This document shows positions 52,419 through 63,992 of a stretch of 64,000 bases of DNA, piece by piece. The stretch lies in assembly GCF_001429505.1 (NCBI RefSeq), contig NZ_LMJW01000001.1, forward strand, positions 994,606 through 1,058,605. The letters run 5' to 3'. This DNA is from Allobosea sp. Root483D1. Its GTDB lineage: Bacteria > Pseudomonadota > Alphaproteobacteria > Rhizobiales > Beijerinckiaceae. A model generated the notes under the pieces. The model had not been told where the DNA came from, did no database searches, and worked only from the letters and a program-made list of their open reading frames with translations. Positions within the stretch are counted from its first letter, which is position 1. Each line of letters opens with the position of its first letter. The translations under genes and the position numbers were made by a program.

Positions 52419-53233
52419 AGCTCCCCGCTCCCAACGCCCTGGTCGGCGGCACGCTGATCGGCTTCCTCGCCATCATCGCTTCGGTCAGCGCGCTCTGGAC
52501 GCCCTATGACCCCTTGCGGCTCTCCTTCCGCGCCAAGCTTGCCGCACCTTCGGCGATGCACTGGCTCGGCACCGACGAGTTCGGTCGCGATGTGCTCTCG
52601 CGCCTGATGGCGGGCGCCGCGACATCGGTCTGGATCAGCCTGCTGACGGTCACGCTCGCCGTCTCGCTCGGCACGGTGATCGGCCTGTTCTCGGGCTACG
52701 TCCGCGGCTGGGTCGACCGCACCATCATGGCCTTCAACGACGCGCTGCTCGCCTTCCCCGGCATCCTCCTGGCACTCGGCCTGCTCGCGGTGGTCGGCGC
52801 CAACAAATACGGCATCATCCTGGCGCTCGGCATCGCCTATGCGCCCTCGGTCGCCCGGATCGTGCGTGGTACCGTGCTCTCGCTGCGCGAGCGCGAGTTC
52901 ATCTCGGCCTCGCGGGTGATGGGCAACTCCGAAGCCTTCACCATGCTGCGCCACATCCTGCCGAACTGCATCGCGCCGCTGACCGTATTGGCGACCTCGA
53001 TGTTCGGCTGGGTGCTGCTGGCCGAGAGCTCGCTCTCCTTCCTCGGCCTCGGCGTGCCGCCGCCGGCGCCGACCTGGGGCAACATGCTGGCAGGCTCGCG
53101 GCCCTATATCGGCCAGGCCGTCTGGCTCGGCGTCTTCCCGGGCCTCTGCATCTCGCTGACGCTGCTCGGCATCAACCTGCTCGGCGACGCGCTGCGCGAC
53201 AAGCTCGACCCGCGGATGAGGGGTGCGCGATGA
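52415..53233 (+). CDS. Peptide-type ABC permease (DppC/OppC)
   Basis: Membrane permease of 272 residues, slightly short but complete. It shows HWLGTDEFGRDVLSRLMAG, the segment VDRTIMAFNDALLAFPGILLAL and the EAA loop EFISASRVMGNSEAFTMLRHILPN, and ends in the usual GDALRDKLDPRMRG. The start at 52415 lies in the stop of the preceding permease (ATGA), and the next gene begins in its own stop (ATGA). Confidence 0.93.
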   Translation: MKLPAPNALVGGTLIGFLAIIASVSALWTPYDPLRLSFRAKLAAPSAMHWLGTDEFGRDVLSRLMAGAATSVWISLLTVTLAVSLGTVIGLFSGYVRGWVDRTIMAFNDALLAFPGILLALGLLAVVGANKYGIILALGIAYAPSVARIVRGTVLSLREREFISASRVMGNSEAFTMLRHILPNCIAPLTVLATSMFGWVLLAESSLSFLGLGVPPPAPTWGNMLAGSRPYIGQAVWLGVFPGLCISLTLLGINLLGDALRDKLDPRMRGAR

Positions 53234-54876
53234 CCTCCACCAGACCCTTGCTCGAGGTCGACGGCCTCACGCTCAGGATCGGCGCGAGCGGCCGCACCGT
53301 CGTCAACAATGTCAGCTTCTCGGTCTCGCCTGGCGAGATCGTCGGCATCGTCGGCGAATCCGGCTCGGGCAAGACGCTCGCCGCTCGCGCCGTGATGGGC
53401 TTCATCCCGCCGGCGGTGCGCCTGATCTCGGGCTCGATCCGCTTCGACGGCGAGGAGGTCACGACCATGGCGCCAAAGCGCCTGCGCTCCATTCGCGGCG
53501 CCAAGGTCGGCATGGTCTTCCAGGAGCCGATGACCTCGCTCAACCCGTCCATGCTGATCGGGCGGCAGCTGGAGGAAGGGCTGGCGCTACATCGCAAGCT
53601 CGACGCCAACGGCCGGCGCGAACTCATCCTCGACATGCTGCGGCGCGTCGGCATCCGCGATCCCGAAGGCGCCTTCAACGCCTATCCGCACCAGTATTCC
53701 GGCGGCATGCGCCAGCGCATCATGCTGGCCTCGGTGATGCTGCTGAAGCCGGCGCTGCTGCTCGCCGACGAGCCAACGACCGCGCTCGATGCCGTCGTCC
53801 AGCGCGACGTGATGGAGCTGATGGTCGACCTGACCAAGGAGAACGGCACCGCCGTGCTCTTGATCTCGCACGATCTCGGCATGGTCGCGCGCTATTGCAG
53901 CCGCATCGTCGTGATGTGCCAGGGCGATGTCGTCGAGCACGGCAACAGCGAGGATATCCTCGCCCGGCCGCAGCACCCCTATACCCGCAAGCTCCTCGCC
54001 GCGATGCCGCATCGCGAGCCGGCGCGCGAGGTGCCGGAGGCCGGGACACCCCTGGTCGCGGTCAACGACCTCGTCGTCGACTATGGCGGCCGCCAGGGCT
54101 TCTTCCGCAAGGAACAGCCCAAGCGGGCGCTGCATGGCATCAGCCTCTCGGTGAAGCCCGGCGAGGTCGTCTCGGTGGTCGGCGGCTCGGGCTCGGGCAA
54201 GACCACCCTCGGCCATGCCATTGCCGGGCTGATCAAGCCGAGCGAGGGCGCGATCCTGTTCAACGGCAAGCCGATCGCCAAGAACGAGACGGCCTATTGG
54301 GACTATCGGCTGAACTGCCAGATGGTCTTCCAGGATCCCTATTCCTCGCTCGACCCGCGCATGACCATCGGCGAGCTCGTCGGCGAACCCTTGCGGCTGG
54401 TGAAGGGCATGAGCGCCGCCGACAGGAAAGCGCGGCTCGCCGAAGTTCTGGGCGAGGTCGGGCTCGGCGACGGCTTCGCCGAGCGCTATCCGCACGAACT
54501 CTCCGGTGGCCAGCGCCAGCGCGTCGCCATCGCCCGCGCCATCATCCGCCGGCCGAGCTTCGTCATCGCCGACGAGCCGGTCTCGGCGCTCGACGTCACC
54601 GTGCGCGCCCAAGTGCTGGAGCTCTTCGCCGAACTGCAGCGCAAGCACGGCTTCTCCTGCCTGTTCATCAGCCATGATCTTGGCGTGGTCGAGCAGGTCT
54701 CCGACCGCGTCATCGTCATGCATGAGGGCCGCATCGTCGAGGAAGGCACGCGCGACCAGATCTTCGACGCGCCGCAGCACGACTACACCCGCAAGCTGCT
54801 CTCAGCGGTTCCCGGGCTGGAGAGCATGGCGGATGGCGGTGTCAGGCTGTTCTGGCGGCTGGGCGAGCCGGCGTGA
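53230..54876 (+). CDS. Fused dipeptide ABC ATPase (DppD-DppF in one chain)
   Basis: ATPase of 548 residues with two nucleotide-binding domains in one chain. Domain 1 (about 5-265) has GESGSGKTL, FSGG-like YSGGMRQRIMLASVM and LLADEPTTALDAV; domain 2 (about 275-540) has GGSGSGKTT, LSGGQRQRVAIARAI and VIADEPVSALDVT. The cysteine-rich C-terminal extensions of separate OppD/OppF proteins are missing, as in other fused types. It energises the two permeases encoded upstream with 4-base overlap. Domain order matches YejF/GsiA-like fusions. Confidence 0.93.
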   Translation: MTSTRPLLEVDGLTLRIGASGRTVVNNVSFSVSPGEIVGIVGESGSGKTLAARAVMGFIPPAVRLISGSIRFDGEEVTTMAPKRLRSIRGAKVGMVFQEPMTSLNPSMLIGRQLEEGLALHRKLDANGRRELILDMLRRVGIRDPEGAFNAYPHQYSGGMRQRIMLASVMLLKPALLLADEPTTALDAVVQRDVMELMVDLTKENGTAVLLISHDLGMVARYCSRIVVMCQGDVVEHGNSEDILARPQHPYTRKLLAAMPHREPAREVPEAGTPLVAVNDLVVDYGGRQGFFRKEQPKRALHGISLSVKPGEVVSVVGGSGSGKTTLGHAIAGLIKPSEGAILFNGKPIAKNETAYWDYRLNCQMVFQDPYSSLDPRMTIGELVGEPLRLVKGMSAADRKARLAEVLGEVGLGDGFAERYPHELSGGQRQRVAIARAIIRRPSFVIADEPVSALDVTVRAQVLELFAELQRKHGFSCLFISHDLGVVEQVSDRVIVMHEGRIVEEGTRDQIFDAPQHDYTRKLLSAVPGLESMADGGVRLFWRLGEPA

Positions 54877-54884
54877 TGAAGGGC

Positions 54885-55030
54885 GCGGGGAACCCTTCTC
54901 CCGTGTGGGAGAAGGGCAGGGATGAGGGTCTGCCCTCACCGCAGAAGGCGCAACGGCGCCGTAGCACCCAAGCAATCAGCGGCGGTCCCTCACCCCTGCC
55001 CCTCTCCCATCCGGGAGAGGGGTTCCCCGC
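54885..55030. repeat. Nested double-hairpin intergenic repeat (BIME-like)
   Basis: Two perfect 10-bp stems, CCCTTCTCCC/GGGAGAAGGG (54893-54902 and 54907-54916) and CCCCTCTCCC/GGGAGAGGGG (54999-55008 and 55013-55022), are arranged head to head, and the outer flanks GCGGGGAACC and GGTTCCCCGC are also inverted. This is a mosaic palindromic repeat of a kind common in Hyphomicrobiales genomes. It lies between the fused ATPase gene and the gamma-glutamyltransferase gene and could end or stabilise the importer message. Confidence 0.65.
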
Positions 55031-55081
55031 GGCCTACGCCCGACCGACAACATGCTCCAATGAGGGGCGAAAGGCTGCACC

Positions 55082-56695
55082 ATGAAGAACGGAATGATCG
55101 TCGCCCCACAGCCGGAAGCGGTGGAAGCAGGCGCGGCCGTGCTGGAGCGCGGCGGCAATGCGATCGATGCGGCGATCGCCTGCGCCTTCATGCAGGGCGT
55201 GGTCGATCCGCTGATGTCAGGGATCGGCGGCTTCGGTTCGATGCAGCTCTACATGCCCGGCAAGGGCGTGCACGAGATCGTCGAGTTCTACGCTCGCGCC
55301 TCCTATTCTGCGAAGCCGGACATGTGGCTCGACAAATTGCGCGGCCAATCGCGCGACGGCTTCGCCTTCCTGCTCGAGGGCGGCATCAACGAGTTCGGCC
55401 ATCTCGCCGTCTGCACGCCTGGCAGCGTCAAGGGCTACGACTACGTATTGTCGCGCTTCGGCACCATGGACTGGGCCGACGTCATGGCGCCGGCGATCAG
55501 GCAAGCACGCGAGGGCGTGCTGGTGCGTCCGCACATGCACTGGTTCTGGTCGCAGGATCAGAGCGGCTCGGGTCAGGTCAACACATCGGACAAGCTGCGC
55601 TACAGCGAGACCGGCAAGCAGCTCTATTTCCGCCCCGACGGCAGCGCGAAGCGCCCGGGCGATGTCATCGTCAATTCCGACATGGCCAACACGCTGGAGC
55701 GGCTGGCCAAGGGCGGCGCCGACCTGTTCTACCATGGCGAGCTCGCCGAGGAGATCGCCGCCGACTTCGCAGGGCATGGCGGGCTGATCTCGCGGGAGGA
55801 CCTCGCCCGCTACGAGCTCTCCGTCGCCGAGCCGATCTGGGGCTCCTATCGCGGCCATCGCATCTCGACCTCGCCGCCGCCAGCGAGCGGCATGTCGATG
55901 CTCCAAATCCTCAATATGCTGGAGCCCTTCGACCTCGCCGCGCTCGGCCATGGCGGCGCCGAGCATGTCCGCCTGCTCGCCGAGGCGATGAAGCGCATGA
56001 CCATCGACAAGGACCAGTTCATGGGCGACCCGGCCTATGTCGATGTCCCCGTCGAGCGCCTGATCTCGAAGGAACATGCTGCCGAGCAGGCTGACAGCAT
56101 CCGCCGCGGCGAGCGCGCCGACGTCAAGCGGCTGGAGCGCTCATCGTCGCGCGAGACCACTCATGTCACGGTGGTCGACCGCCACGGCAACGCGGTCGCG
56201 CTGACCCATACGCTCGGCAGCCCGTCCGGCGCGATCACCGAGGGCCTCGGCTTCATCTACAATGGCACGATGAGCCGCTTCGACCCGCGCCCCGGCCGCG
56301 CCGGGTCGATCGCGCCCGGCAAGCGCCGTTCATCGTCGGCCGCACCGACGATCGTCTTCAAGGACGACAAGCCCTTCATCGTCATGGGCGCGCCCGGCGG
56401 CAGCTATATCGCTCCGGCGATGGCGCAGGGCATCATGAACGTCATCGATTTCGAGATGTCGATGCTGGAGGCGGTGACAGCGCCGCGCGTCATGGGCGTC
56501 TCGAATTCCATCGACATCAGCAACCGCATCCGCCGCAGCGTCGAGGCGCAGCTCAAGTCCGCCGGCTACGACGTCAAGCGCTCGGCCCAGAGCTATCCCT
56601 TCGCCGCCCTGCATGGCGTCAGAATCGAGGACGGGCTCGCGACCGGCGGCGCCGACCCGCAGCGCGACGGCATGGCGATCTCGGTGCCGGCGTAA
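55082..56695 (+). CDS. Gamma-glutamyltransferase family Ntn hydrolase
   Basis: Protein of 537 residues of the gamma-glutamyltranspeptidase family. The self-cleavage and catalytic threonine is T359 in SRETTHVTVVDRHGNAVALT, a standard TTH motif. N-terminal GGNAIDAAIACAFMQGVVDPLMSGIGGFGSM and C-terminal RSSSAAPTIVF and GAPGGSYIAPAMAQ complete the pattern. No signal peptide is visible. It is distinct in sequence from the homologue at 26597. It follows the importer genes after a repeat element and would open gamma-glutamyl or related amide bonds of imported compounds in the cytoplasm; cephalosporin-acylase-like activity is possible within the family. Confidence 0.9.
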   Translation: MKNGMIVAPQPEAVEAGAAVLERGGNAIDAAIACAFMQGVVDPLMSGIGGFGSMQLYMPGKGVHEIVEFYARASYSAKPDMWLDKLRGQSRDGFAFLLEGGINEFGHLAVCTPGSVKGYDYVLSRFGTMDWADVMAPAIRQAREGVLVRPHMHWFWSQDQSGSGQVNTSDKLRYSETGKQLYFRPDGSAKRPGDVIVNSDMANTLERLAKGGADLFYHGELAEEIAADFAGHGGLISREDLARYELSVAEPIWGSYRGHRISTSPPPASGMSMLQILNMLEPFDLAALGHGGAEHVRLLAEAMKRMTIDKDQFMGDPAYVDVPVERLISKEHAAEQADSIRRGERADVKRLERSSSRETTHVTVVDRHGNAVALTHTLGSPSGAITEGLGFIYNGTMSRFDPRPGRAGSIAPGKRRSSSAAPTIVFKDDKPFIVMGAPGGSYIAPAMAQGIMNVIDFEMSMLEAVTAPRVMGVSNSIDISNRIRRSVEAQLKSAGYDVKRSAQSYPFAALHGVRIEDGLATGGADPQRDGMAISVPA

Positions 56696-56701
56696 CTCCG
56701 C

Positions 56702-58644
<1,943 letters not shown>

Positions 58645-58646
58645 CC

Positions 58647-59663
58647 ATGGCCCGCATGACCATGATCGAGGCGATCCGCTCGGCCCTCGACGTCTCGATG
58701 GGCCGCGACGACAACGTCGTCGTCTATGGCGAGGATGTCGGCTATTTCGGCGGCGTCTTCCGCTGCACCCACGGCCTCCAACAGAAATACGGCGTCAACC
58801 GCTGCTTCGACGCGCCGATCAGCGAGCTCGGCATCGTCGGCACCGCGATCGGCATGGCGGCCTATGGCCTTCGCCCTTGCGTCGAGATCCAGTTCGCCGA
58901 CTACATGTACCCGGCCTATGACCAGATCGTCTCGGAGGCGGCGCGCCTGCGTTACCGCTCGGCCGGCGACTTCACCTGCCCGATGGTGATCCGCATGCCG
59001 ACCGGCGGCGGCATCTTCGGCGGCCAGACCCACAGCCAGAGCCCGGAAGCCCTGTTCACCCATGTCTCCGGGCTGAAGACGGTGGTGCCGTCCAATCCGC
59101 GCGATGCCAAGGGCCTGCTGATCGCGGCGATCGAGGATCCCGATCCGGTGATCTTCCTCGAGCCGAAGCGGCTCTACAATGGCCCGTTCGACGGCCATCA
59201 CGACCGCCCGGTCACGCCCTGGTCGAAGCACGAGCTCGGCGAGGTCGAGGAAGGCCACTACTCCATCCCGCTCGGCAAGGCGGCGATCCGCCGCGAAGGC
59301 CAGGCCGTCACCATCGTCACCTACGGCACCATGGTCCATGTCGCGCAGGTAGCCACCGAGGAGACCGGCATCGACGCCGAGATCATCGACCTGCGCACTT
59401 TGCTGCCGCTCGATCTCGACGCGATCGTCGCCTCGGTCTCCAAGACCGGCCGCTGCATCGTCCTGCACGAGGCGACGCTGACCTCCGGCTTCGGCGCGGA
59501 GCTGGCCGCTCTGGTGCAGCAGCACTGCTTCTACCATCTGGAGGCGCCGATCATGCGCGTCACCGGCTGGGACACGCCTTATCCGCACGCCCAGGAATGG
59601 GACTACTTCCCCGGCCCCGCCCGTCTCGGGCGCGCGCTGCGCGATATCATGGAGGCACGCTGA
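58647..59663 (+). CDS. bkdA2: Branched-chain 2-oxoacid dehydrogenase E1 beta subunit
   Basis: E1 beta subunit of 338 residues. Typical segments are [54 protein letters not shown] and [17 protein letters not shown]. It provides the pyrimidine-side residues of the thiamine site. Two bases separate its start from the E1 alpha stop, and its own stop overlaps the E2 start by one base (TGATG). Confidence 0.94.
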   Translation: MARMTMIEAIRSALDVSMGRDDNVVVYGEDVGYFGGVFRCTHGLQQKYGVNRCFDAPISELGIVGTAIGMAAYGLRPCVEIQFADYMYPAYDQIVSEAARLRYRSAGDFTCPMVIRMPTGGGIFGGQTHSQSPEALFTHVSGLKTVVPSNPRDAKGLLIAAIEDPDPVIFLEPKRLYNGPFDGHHDRPVTPWSKHELGEVEEGHYSIPLGKAAIRREGQAVTIVTYGTMVHVAQVATEETGIDAEIIDLRTLLPLDLDAIVASVSKTGRCIVLHEATLTSGFGAELAALVQQHCFYHLEAPIMRVTGWDTPYPHAQEWDYFPGPARLGRALRDIMEAR

Positions 59664-60973
59664 TGGCCGAGCGCATCATCAAGCTGCCCGATGTCGGCGA
59701 AGGCATCGCCGAGGCCGAGCTGGTCGAGTGGCACGTCAAGGTCGGCGACATCGTCCGCGAGGACGATCTCATCGCCGCGGTGATGACGGACAAGGCGACT
59801 GTCGAGATCCCCTCGCCGGTCGAGGGCGAGGTCACCTGGGTCGGTGCCGAGATCGGCGACACCGTCGCGATCGGCTCGGCGCTGGTGAAGCTCAAGGTCG
59901 CCGGTGGAGCCACGGCCGAGGAACCGGCCGAAGCCGAAGCGCCCGCCGGGCTGCCACAGGAAAAGCCCGTTGCTGCGGTGCCCGCCACGGCGGCAGCGGC
60001 TCCCGAGCCTGCCCCAAAGCAGCTGCCGACGCCGAAGCCCGCTCTGGCTCCGGCCCGCCCGGCACCTGTCGCCACCACGCCCGCGCCGCGCCGCCCGGTC
60101 GGCGAGAAGCCGCTGGCGTCCCCCGCCGTCAGGCTGAAGGCGCGCGAGGCCGGTATCGACCTGCGCCAGGTCCAGGGCTCCGGCCCGGCTGGCCGCGTCA
60201 GCCACGAGGATATCGACGCCTTCATCCAGCGCGGCCCGGAGGCCCCGGTCACGGGCCGGCTCGCACCGAAGACGGCGGTGACCGACGTCAAGGTCGTCGG
60301 CCTGCGCCGTCGCATCGCCGAAAAGATGGCGCTGTCGAAGTCGCGCATCCCGCACATCACCATCGTCGAGGAGGTCGACGTCTCGGCACTGGAAGATCTG
60401 CGCGCGGCGCTCAACAAGAAGCCGACGGCCGAGCGGCCGAAGCTGACGCTGCTGCCCTTCCTGATGCGGGCCATGGTCAAGGCACTGGGCGAGCAACCCG
60501 GCCTCAATGCAATCTATGACGACGAGGCCGGCATCGTGCACCAGCATGCCGGCATTCATATCGGCATCGCGACGCAGGCGCCCTCCGGCCTGATGGTGCC
60601 GGTGGTCAAGCATGCCGAGGCGCGCGACCTCTGGGGCTGCGCCATCGAGCTCTCCCGCCTGGCCGAGCGTGCCCGCGACGGCAGCGCGACCCGCGACGAG
60701 CTCACCGGCTCGACCATCACCATCACCTCGCTCGGTGCGCTCGGCGGCATCGCCACCACCCCGGTGATCAACCATCCCGAGGTCGCGATCGTCGGCGTCA
60801 ACAAGATGATGATCCGCCCGGTCTGGGACGGCACGACCTTCGTGCCGCGCAAGATGATGAACCTCTCTTCCAGCTTCGACCACCGCGTCATCGACGGCTG
60901 GGACGCGGCGGTCTTCGTGCAGCGGCTGAAAGAGCTGCTCGAGACGCCCGCGACGCTGTTCGTGGATATGTGA
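59663..60973 (+). CDS. bkdB: Branched-chain 2-oxoacid dehydrogenase E2 (dihydrolipoyl acyltransferase)
   Basis: E2 core of 436 residues with one N-terminal lipoyl domain (lipoyl lysine K44 in TDKATVE), a long Ala/Pro-rich linker (about 85-145), a peripheral subunit-binding domain (about 150-190, [20 protein letters not shown]) and the catalytic acyltransferase domain. The active-site motif is [13 protein letters not shown] with H407 and D411. It takes the acyl group from E1 via lipoate and gives it to CoA. Confidence 0.94.
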   Translation: MAERIIKLPDVGEGIAEAELVEWHVKVGDIVREDDLIAAVMTDKATVEIPSPVEGEVTWVGAEIGDTVAIGSALVKLKVAGGATAEEPAEAEAPAGLPQEKPVAAVPATAAAAPEPAPKQLPTPKPALAPARPAPVATTPAPRRPVGEKPLASPAVRLKAREAGIDLRQVQGSGPAGRVSHEDIDAFIQRGPEAPVTGRLAPKTAVTDVKVVGLRRRIAEKMALSKSRIPHITIVEEVDVSALEDLRAALNKKPTAERPKLTLLPFLMRAMVKALGEQPGLNAIYDDEAGIVHQHAGIHIGIATQAPSGLMVPVVKHAEARDLWGCAIELSRLAERARDGSATRDELTGSTITITSLGALGGIATTPVINHPEVAIVGVNKMMIRPVWDGTTFVPRKMMNLSSSFDHRVIDGWDAAVFVQRLKELLETPATLFVDM

Positions 60974-60989
60974 GCGGCGGGAGAAAACC

Positions 60990-62387
60990 ATGACCGAGAT
61001 CACCTGCAAGCTGCTCGTCATCGGTGCCGGTCCCGGCGGCTATGTCTGCGCCATCCGCGCCGGCCAGCTCGGCATCGACACCGTCATCGTCGAGAGCGGC
61101 AAGCTAGGGGGCAGCTGCCTCAATGTCGGCTGCATCCCCTCCAAGGCGATGATCCATGTCGCCGAGGAGTTCGAGAAAGCCGCTCACGCCGCCGCCGGCA
61201 AGACGCCCTTCGGCCTGACCGCCGCCGAGCCCAAGCTCGACCTGAAGCAGGCCGTTGCCTGGAAGGACGGCATCGTCCAGCGCCTCAACAACGGCGTCGC
61301 CGGCCTCCTGCGCAAGGCCAAGGTCAAGATCGTTCACGGCCAGGCCCGCTTCCGCGACGGCAAGACCGTCGCCGTCGAGACCGAGACCGGTCCGAAGGTG
61401 ATCACGGCCGAGACGATCGTGATCGCGACCGGCTCTCATCCGGTCGAGCTGCCCTTCCTGCATTTCGGCGGCAACGTCATCTCCTCGACCGGCGCACTCG
61501 CGCTGACCGAATTGCCGAAGCGCCTCGTCGTGGTCGGCGGCGGCTATATCGGGCTCGAGCTCGGCACCGCCTTCGCCAAGCTCGGCAGCAAAGTCACCGT
61601 GGTCGAGGCGCAGGAGAAGATCCTGCCGCTCTACGATGCCGAACTGACCACCCCCGTCGCCAAGAGCCTGTCGGCGCTCGGCGTCGAAGTACTGCTCGGC
61701 GCCAGGGCGCTCGGCCCGACCGCCAAGGGCGACGGCCTGCGCATCGAGACGGCCGACGGCAAGGAACAGGAGCTGCCGGCCGACAAGATCCTGGTCACGG
61801 TCGGCCGTGCGCCTGCGACGAGCAAGCTTGGCCTCGACGAGCTCGTGCTCGACATGGACGGCCGCTTCATCCGGATCGGCGAGCGCTGCGAGACCTCGAT
61901 GCGCGGCATCTACGCCATCGGCGATGTCACCGGCGAGCCGATGCTGGCCCATCGCGCCATGGCGCAGGGCGAGATGGTCGCCGAGATCGTCGCCGGCGAG
62001 CCACGCCTCTGGGACAAGGCCGGCATCGCGGCGATCTGCTTCACCGATCCCGAGATCGTCTCTGTCGGCCTCTCGCCCGCGGAAGCCAAGACTGCCGGCT
62101 TCGAGACCAAGACCGGCCAGTTCCCCTTCCAGGCCAACGGGCGCGCCATGACCCGCCATGGTGAGACCGGCTTCGTGCGCGTCGTCGCCCGCGCCGACAA
62201 CCATCTCGTCCTCGGCATCCAGGCCGTCGGGCAAGGCGTGTCGGAGCTCTCCGCCGCCTTCGGCCTCGCCATCGAGATGGGGGCAAGGCTGGAAGACATC
62301 GCTGGCACGATCCACGCCCATCCAACATTGGGCGAAGGCTTCCAGGAATCGGCGCTGAAAGCGCTCGGCCACGCCTTGCACATCTGA
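60990..62387 (+). CDS. lpdA: Dihydrolipoamide dehydrogenase (E3)
   Basis: FAD disulfide reductase of 465 residues. FAD site [18 protein letters not shown], redox disulfide C43/C48 in [16 protein letters not shown] site [12 protein letters not shown] and the second FAD contact [14 protein letters not shown] are present. The C-terminal active-site region reads [12 protein letters not shown], with the usual HPTxxE His-Glu pair. It reoxidises the lipoyl arms of E2. A Bkd-dedicated E3 (LpdV type) is expected from operon position; it may also serve other complexes. Confidence 0.94.
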   Translation: MTEITCKLLVIGAGPGGYVCAIRAGQLGIDTVIVESGKLGGSCLNVGCIPSKAMIHVAEEFEKAAHAAAGKTPFGLTAAEPKLDLKQAVAWKDGIVQRLNNGVAGLLRKAKVKIVHGQARFRDGKTVAVETETGPKVITAETIVIATGSHPVELPFLHFGGNVISSTGALALTELPKRLVVVGGGYIGLELGTAFAKLGSKVTVVEAQEKILPLYDAELTTPVAKSLSALGVEVLLGARALGPTAKGDGLRIETADGKEQELPADKILVTVGRAPATSKLGLDELVLDMDGRFIRIGERCETSMRGIYAIGDVTGEPMLAHRAMAQGEMVAEIVAGEPRLWDKAGIAAICFTDPEIVSVGLSPAEAKTAGFETKTGQFPFQANGRAMTRHGETGFVRVVARADNHLVLGIQAVGQGVSELSAAFGLAIEMGARLEDIAGTIHAHPTLGEGFQESALKALGHALHI

Positions 62388-62498
62388 GGCGAACGCAGGC
62401 CCGGACTCAACCCGGCGAGGGTTGACGCGGGGGCAGAGGCCGCTTCGACTGGCAGGACGGGCCGCAACGGCTCGCACTGACTGCCGGAGCCTTCTGCC

Positions 62499-63992
62499 GT
62501 GACCGAACCCTGCGATCTCAATGCCGTCACCGCCCGCCGCCTGATCGGCGAGAAGAAGCTCTCGGCCACCGAGCTGCTCGAAAGCTGCCTCGCCCAGATC
62601 GACGCGGTCGACCCTGCCGTCAACGCCATGGTCGCGCGCGACGACGAGCGAGCGCGAGCGACGGCGAAGGCCGCCGACGCTGCTACCATGCGCGGCGACG
62701 AGCTGCCGGCGCTGCACGGCCTGCCGATCGGCATCAAGGATCTCGAGGACGTCGCGGGCCTGCGCACCACCTATGGCAGCCCGCTCTTTGCCGAGCATGT
62801 GCCGACAAAGGACCAGGGCATCGTCGCCTCCGTGCGGAAGGCCGGCGCCGTCATCGTCGGCAAGACCAACACCCCTGAATGGGGCGCCGGCGCCAACACC
62901 CGTAACGCCGTCTACGGCGTCACCGGCAACCCGTTCGATCCCTCGCGCTCGGCCGCCGGCTCCTCCGGCGGCTCCGGCGTCGCGCTCGCGACCAATATGG
63001 TGCCAATCGCCACCGGCTCGGACACCGGCGGCTCGCTGCGCAATCCCGCAGCTTTCAACGGCATCGTCGGCTTCCGGCCGTCGCCGGGGCTGGTGCCGAG
63101 CGACAAGCGCGCTCTCGGCTGGAATCCGCTCTCCGTGCTCGGTCCGATGGCGCGCACGGTGCCCGATCTCTGCCTGTTGCTCTCGACCATGGTCAGTGAC
63201 GACGGGGTCGACCCGCTGGCGACGACGATCCACGGCAAGCAGGTCCGGCGCGCGGAGGACTTCGCCCGGCCGGATCACTGCGATCTCGCTTCGCTCAAGG
63301 TGGCGCTCACTCCGGATTTCGGCTTTGCGCCGACCGAGAAGCACATCCGCGAGGTCTTCACCGACAAGATCGGCCGCTTCACTAAGGTCTTCGCCAGCGC
63401 CGATGAAGCCACTCCCGATTGCAGCGGGACCGATGAGAGCTTCGAGGTCCTGCGCGCCGTCAACTTCCTCGCCGGGCAATATGAACGCGTCCGCGACACG
63501 CCCGATAAGGTCGGCCCCAATGTCCGCGCCAATGTCGAGGAGGGCCTGCGCTATGGCGCGCTCGACATCACCCGGGCGCTGAAGCAGCAGACGGTGCTCT
63601 ACCATGAGTGGCAGCGCTTCTTCGAGCGCTACGACGTCATCCTCTCGCCGGCGATGACACTCTCGCCGCGACCCTGGTCGGAGCTCTATCCGGCCGAGAT
63701 CGATGGCAAGCCGACGCGGACCTATTTCCATTGGCTCGCCATGGCTTATGCGGTGACGATCGTCGGCCATCCCGCGATCTCGCTGCCGGTCGGGCTCGAC
63801 CGCAACGGCATGCCATTCGGCCTGCAGATCGTCGGCCCGCGCGGCGGCGACGCCAAGGTGCTTGCGGTCGCGGCGGCGCTCGAGTCACTCTTGGCGGGCG
63901 ATCCGCTGACGGCGCGCCCCGTGCCCGACATCGCCAGGCTGAAGGCCGCGCCGAGACTCGCGGACAGCCCGAATTTCCTTGGCTTCGACTAG
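62499..63992 (+). CDS. Amidase-signature family amidase
   Basis: Amidase of 497 residues with the Ser-cisSer-Lys triad: K80 in LPIGIKDLEDV, S155 in RSAAGSSGGSG and the nucleophile S179 in GSDTGGSLRNPAA. The C-terminal part shows FHWLAMAYAVTIVGHPAISLPVG, normal for the family. It hydrolyses a carboxylic amide to acid and ammonia in the cytoplasm; the natural substrate is unknown. The start is a GTG at 62499 (CGGAGC upstream). It follows the bkd operon after 111 bases and may be a separate unit. Confidence 0.92.
   Translation: MTEPCDLNAVTARRLIGEKKLSATELLESCLAQIDAVDPAVNAMVARDDERARATAKAADAATMRGDELPALHGLPIGIKDLEDVAGLRTTYGSPLFAEHVPTKDQGIVASVRKAGAVIVGKTNTPEWGAGANTRNAVYGVTGNPFDPSRSAAGSSGGSGVALATNMVPIATGSDTGGSLRNPAAFNGIVGFRPSPGLVPSDKRALGWNPLSVLGPMARTVPDLCLLLSTMVSDDGVDPLATTIHGKQVRRAEDFARPDHCDLASLKVALTPDFGFAPTEKHIREVFTDKIGRFTKVFASADEATPDCSGTDESFEVLRAVNFLAGQYERVRDTPDKVGPNVRANVEEGLRYGALDITRALKQQTVLYHEWQRFFERYDVILSPAMTLSPRPWSELYPAEIDGKPTRTYFHWLAMAYAVTIVGHPAISLPVGLDRNGMPFGLQIVGPRGGDAKVLAVAAALESLLAGDPLTARPVPDIARLKAAPRLADSPNFLGFD

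Noticed and set aside
51474-54876. Nickel (Nik) transporter instead of a peptide-type importer
   Set aside because: Nik and Dpp permeases are similar, but the three large paralogous binding proteins and the hydrolase context lack any nickel link, so a peptide-like substrate is favoured.
54885-55030. Could the repeated CCC/GGG stems be a small CRISPR array
   Set aside because: There are only two stems, they are inverted rather than direct, and no regular spacers exist.
61104-63770. An 888-codon open frame on the minus strand opposite the E3 and amidase genes
   Set aside because: It runs antisense to two well supported genes, has a biased Arg/Asp/Gly-rich composition without family motifs, and is explained by the lack of stops in antisense frames of high-GC coding DNA.
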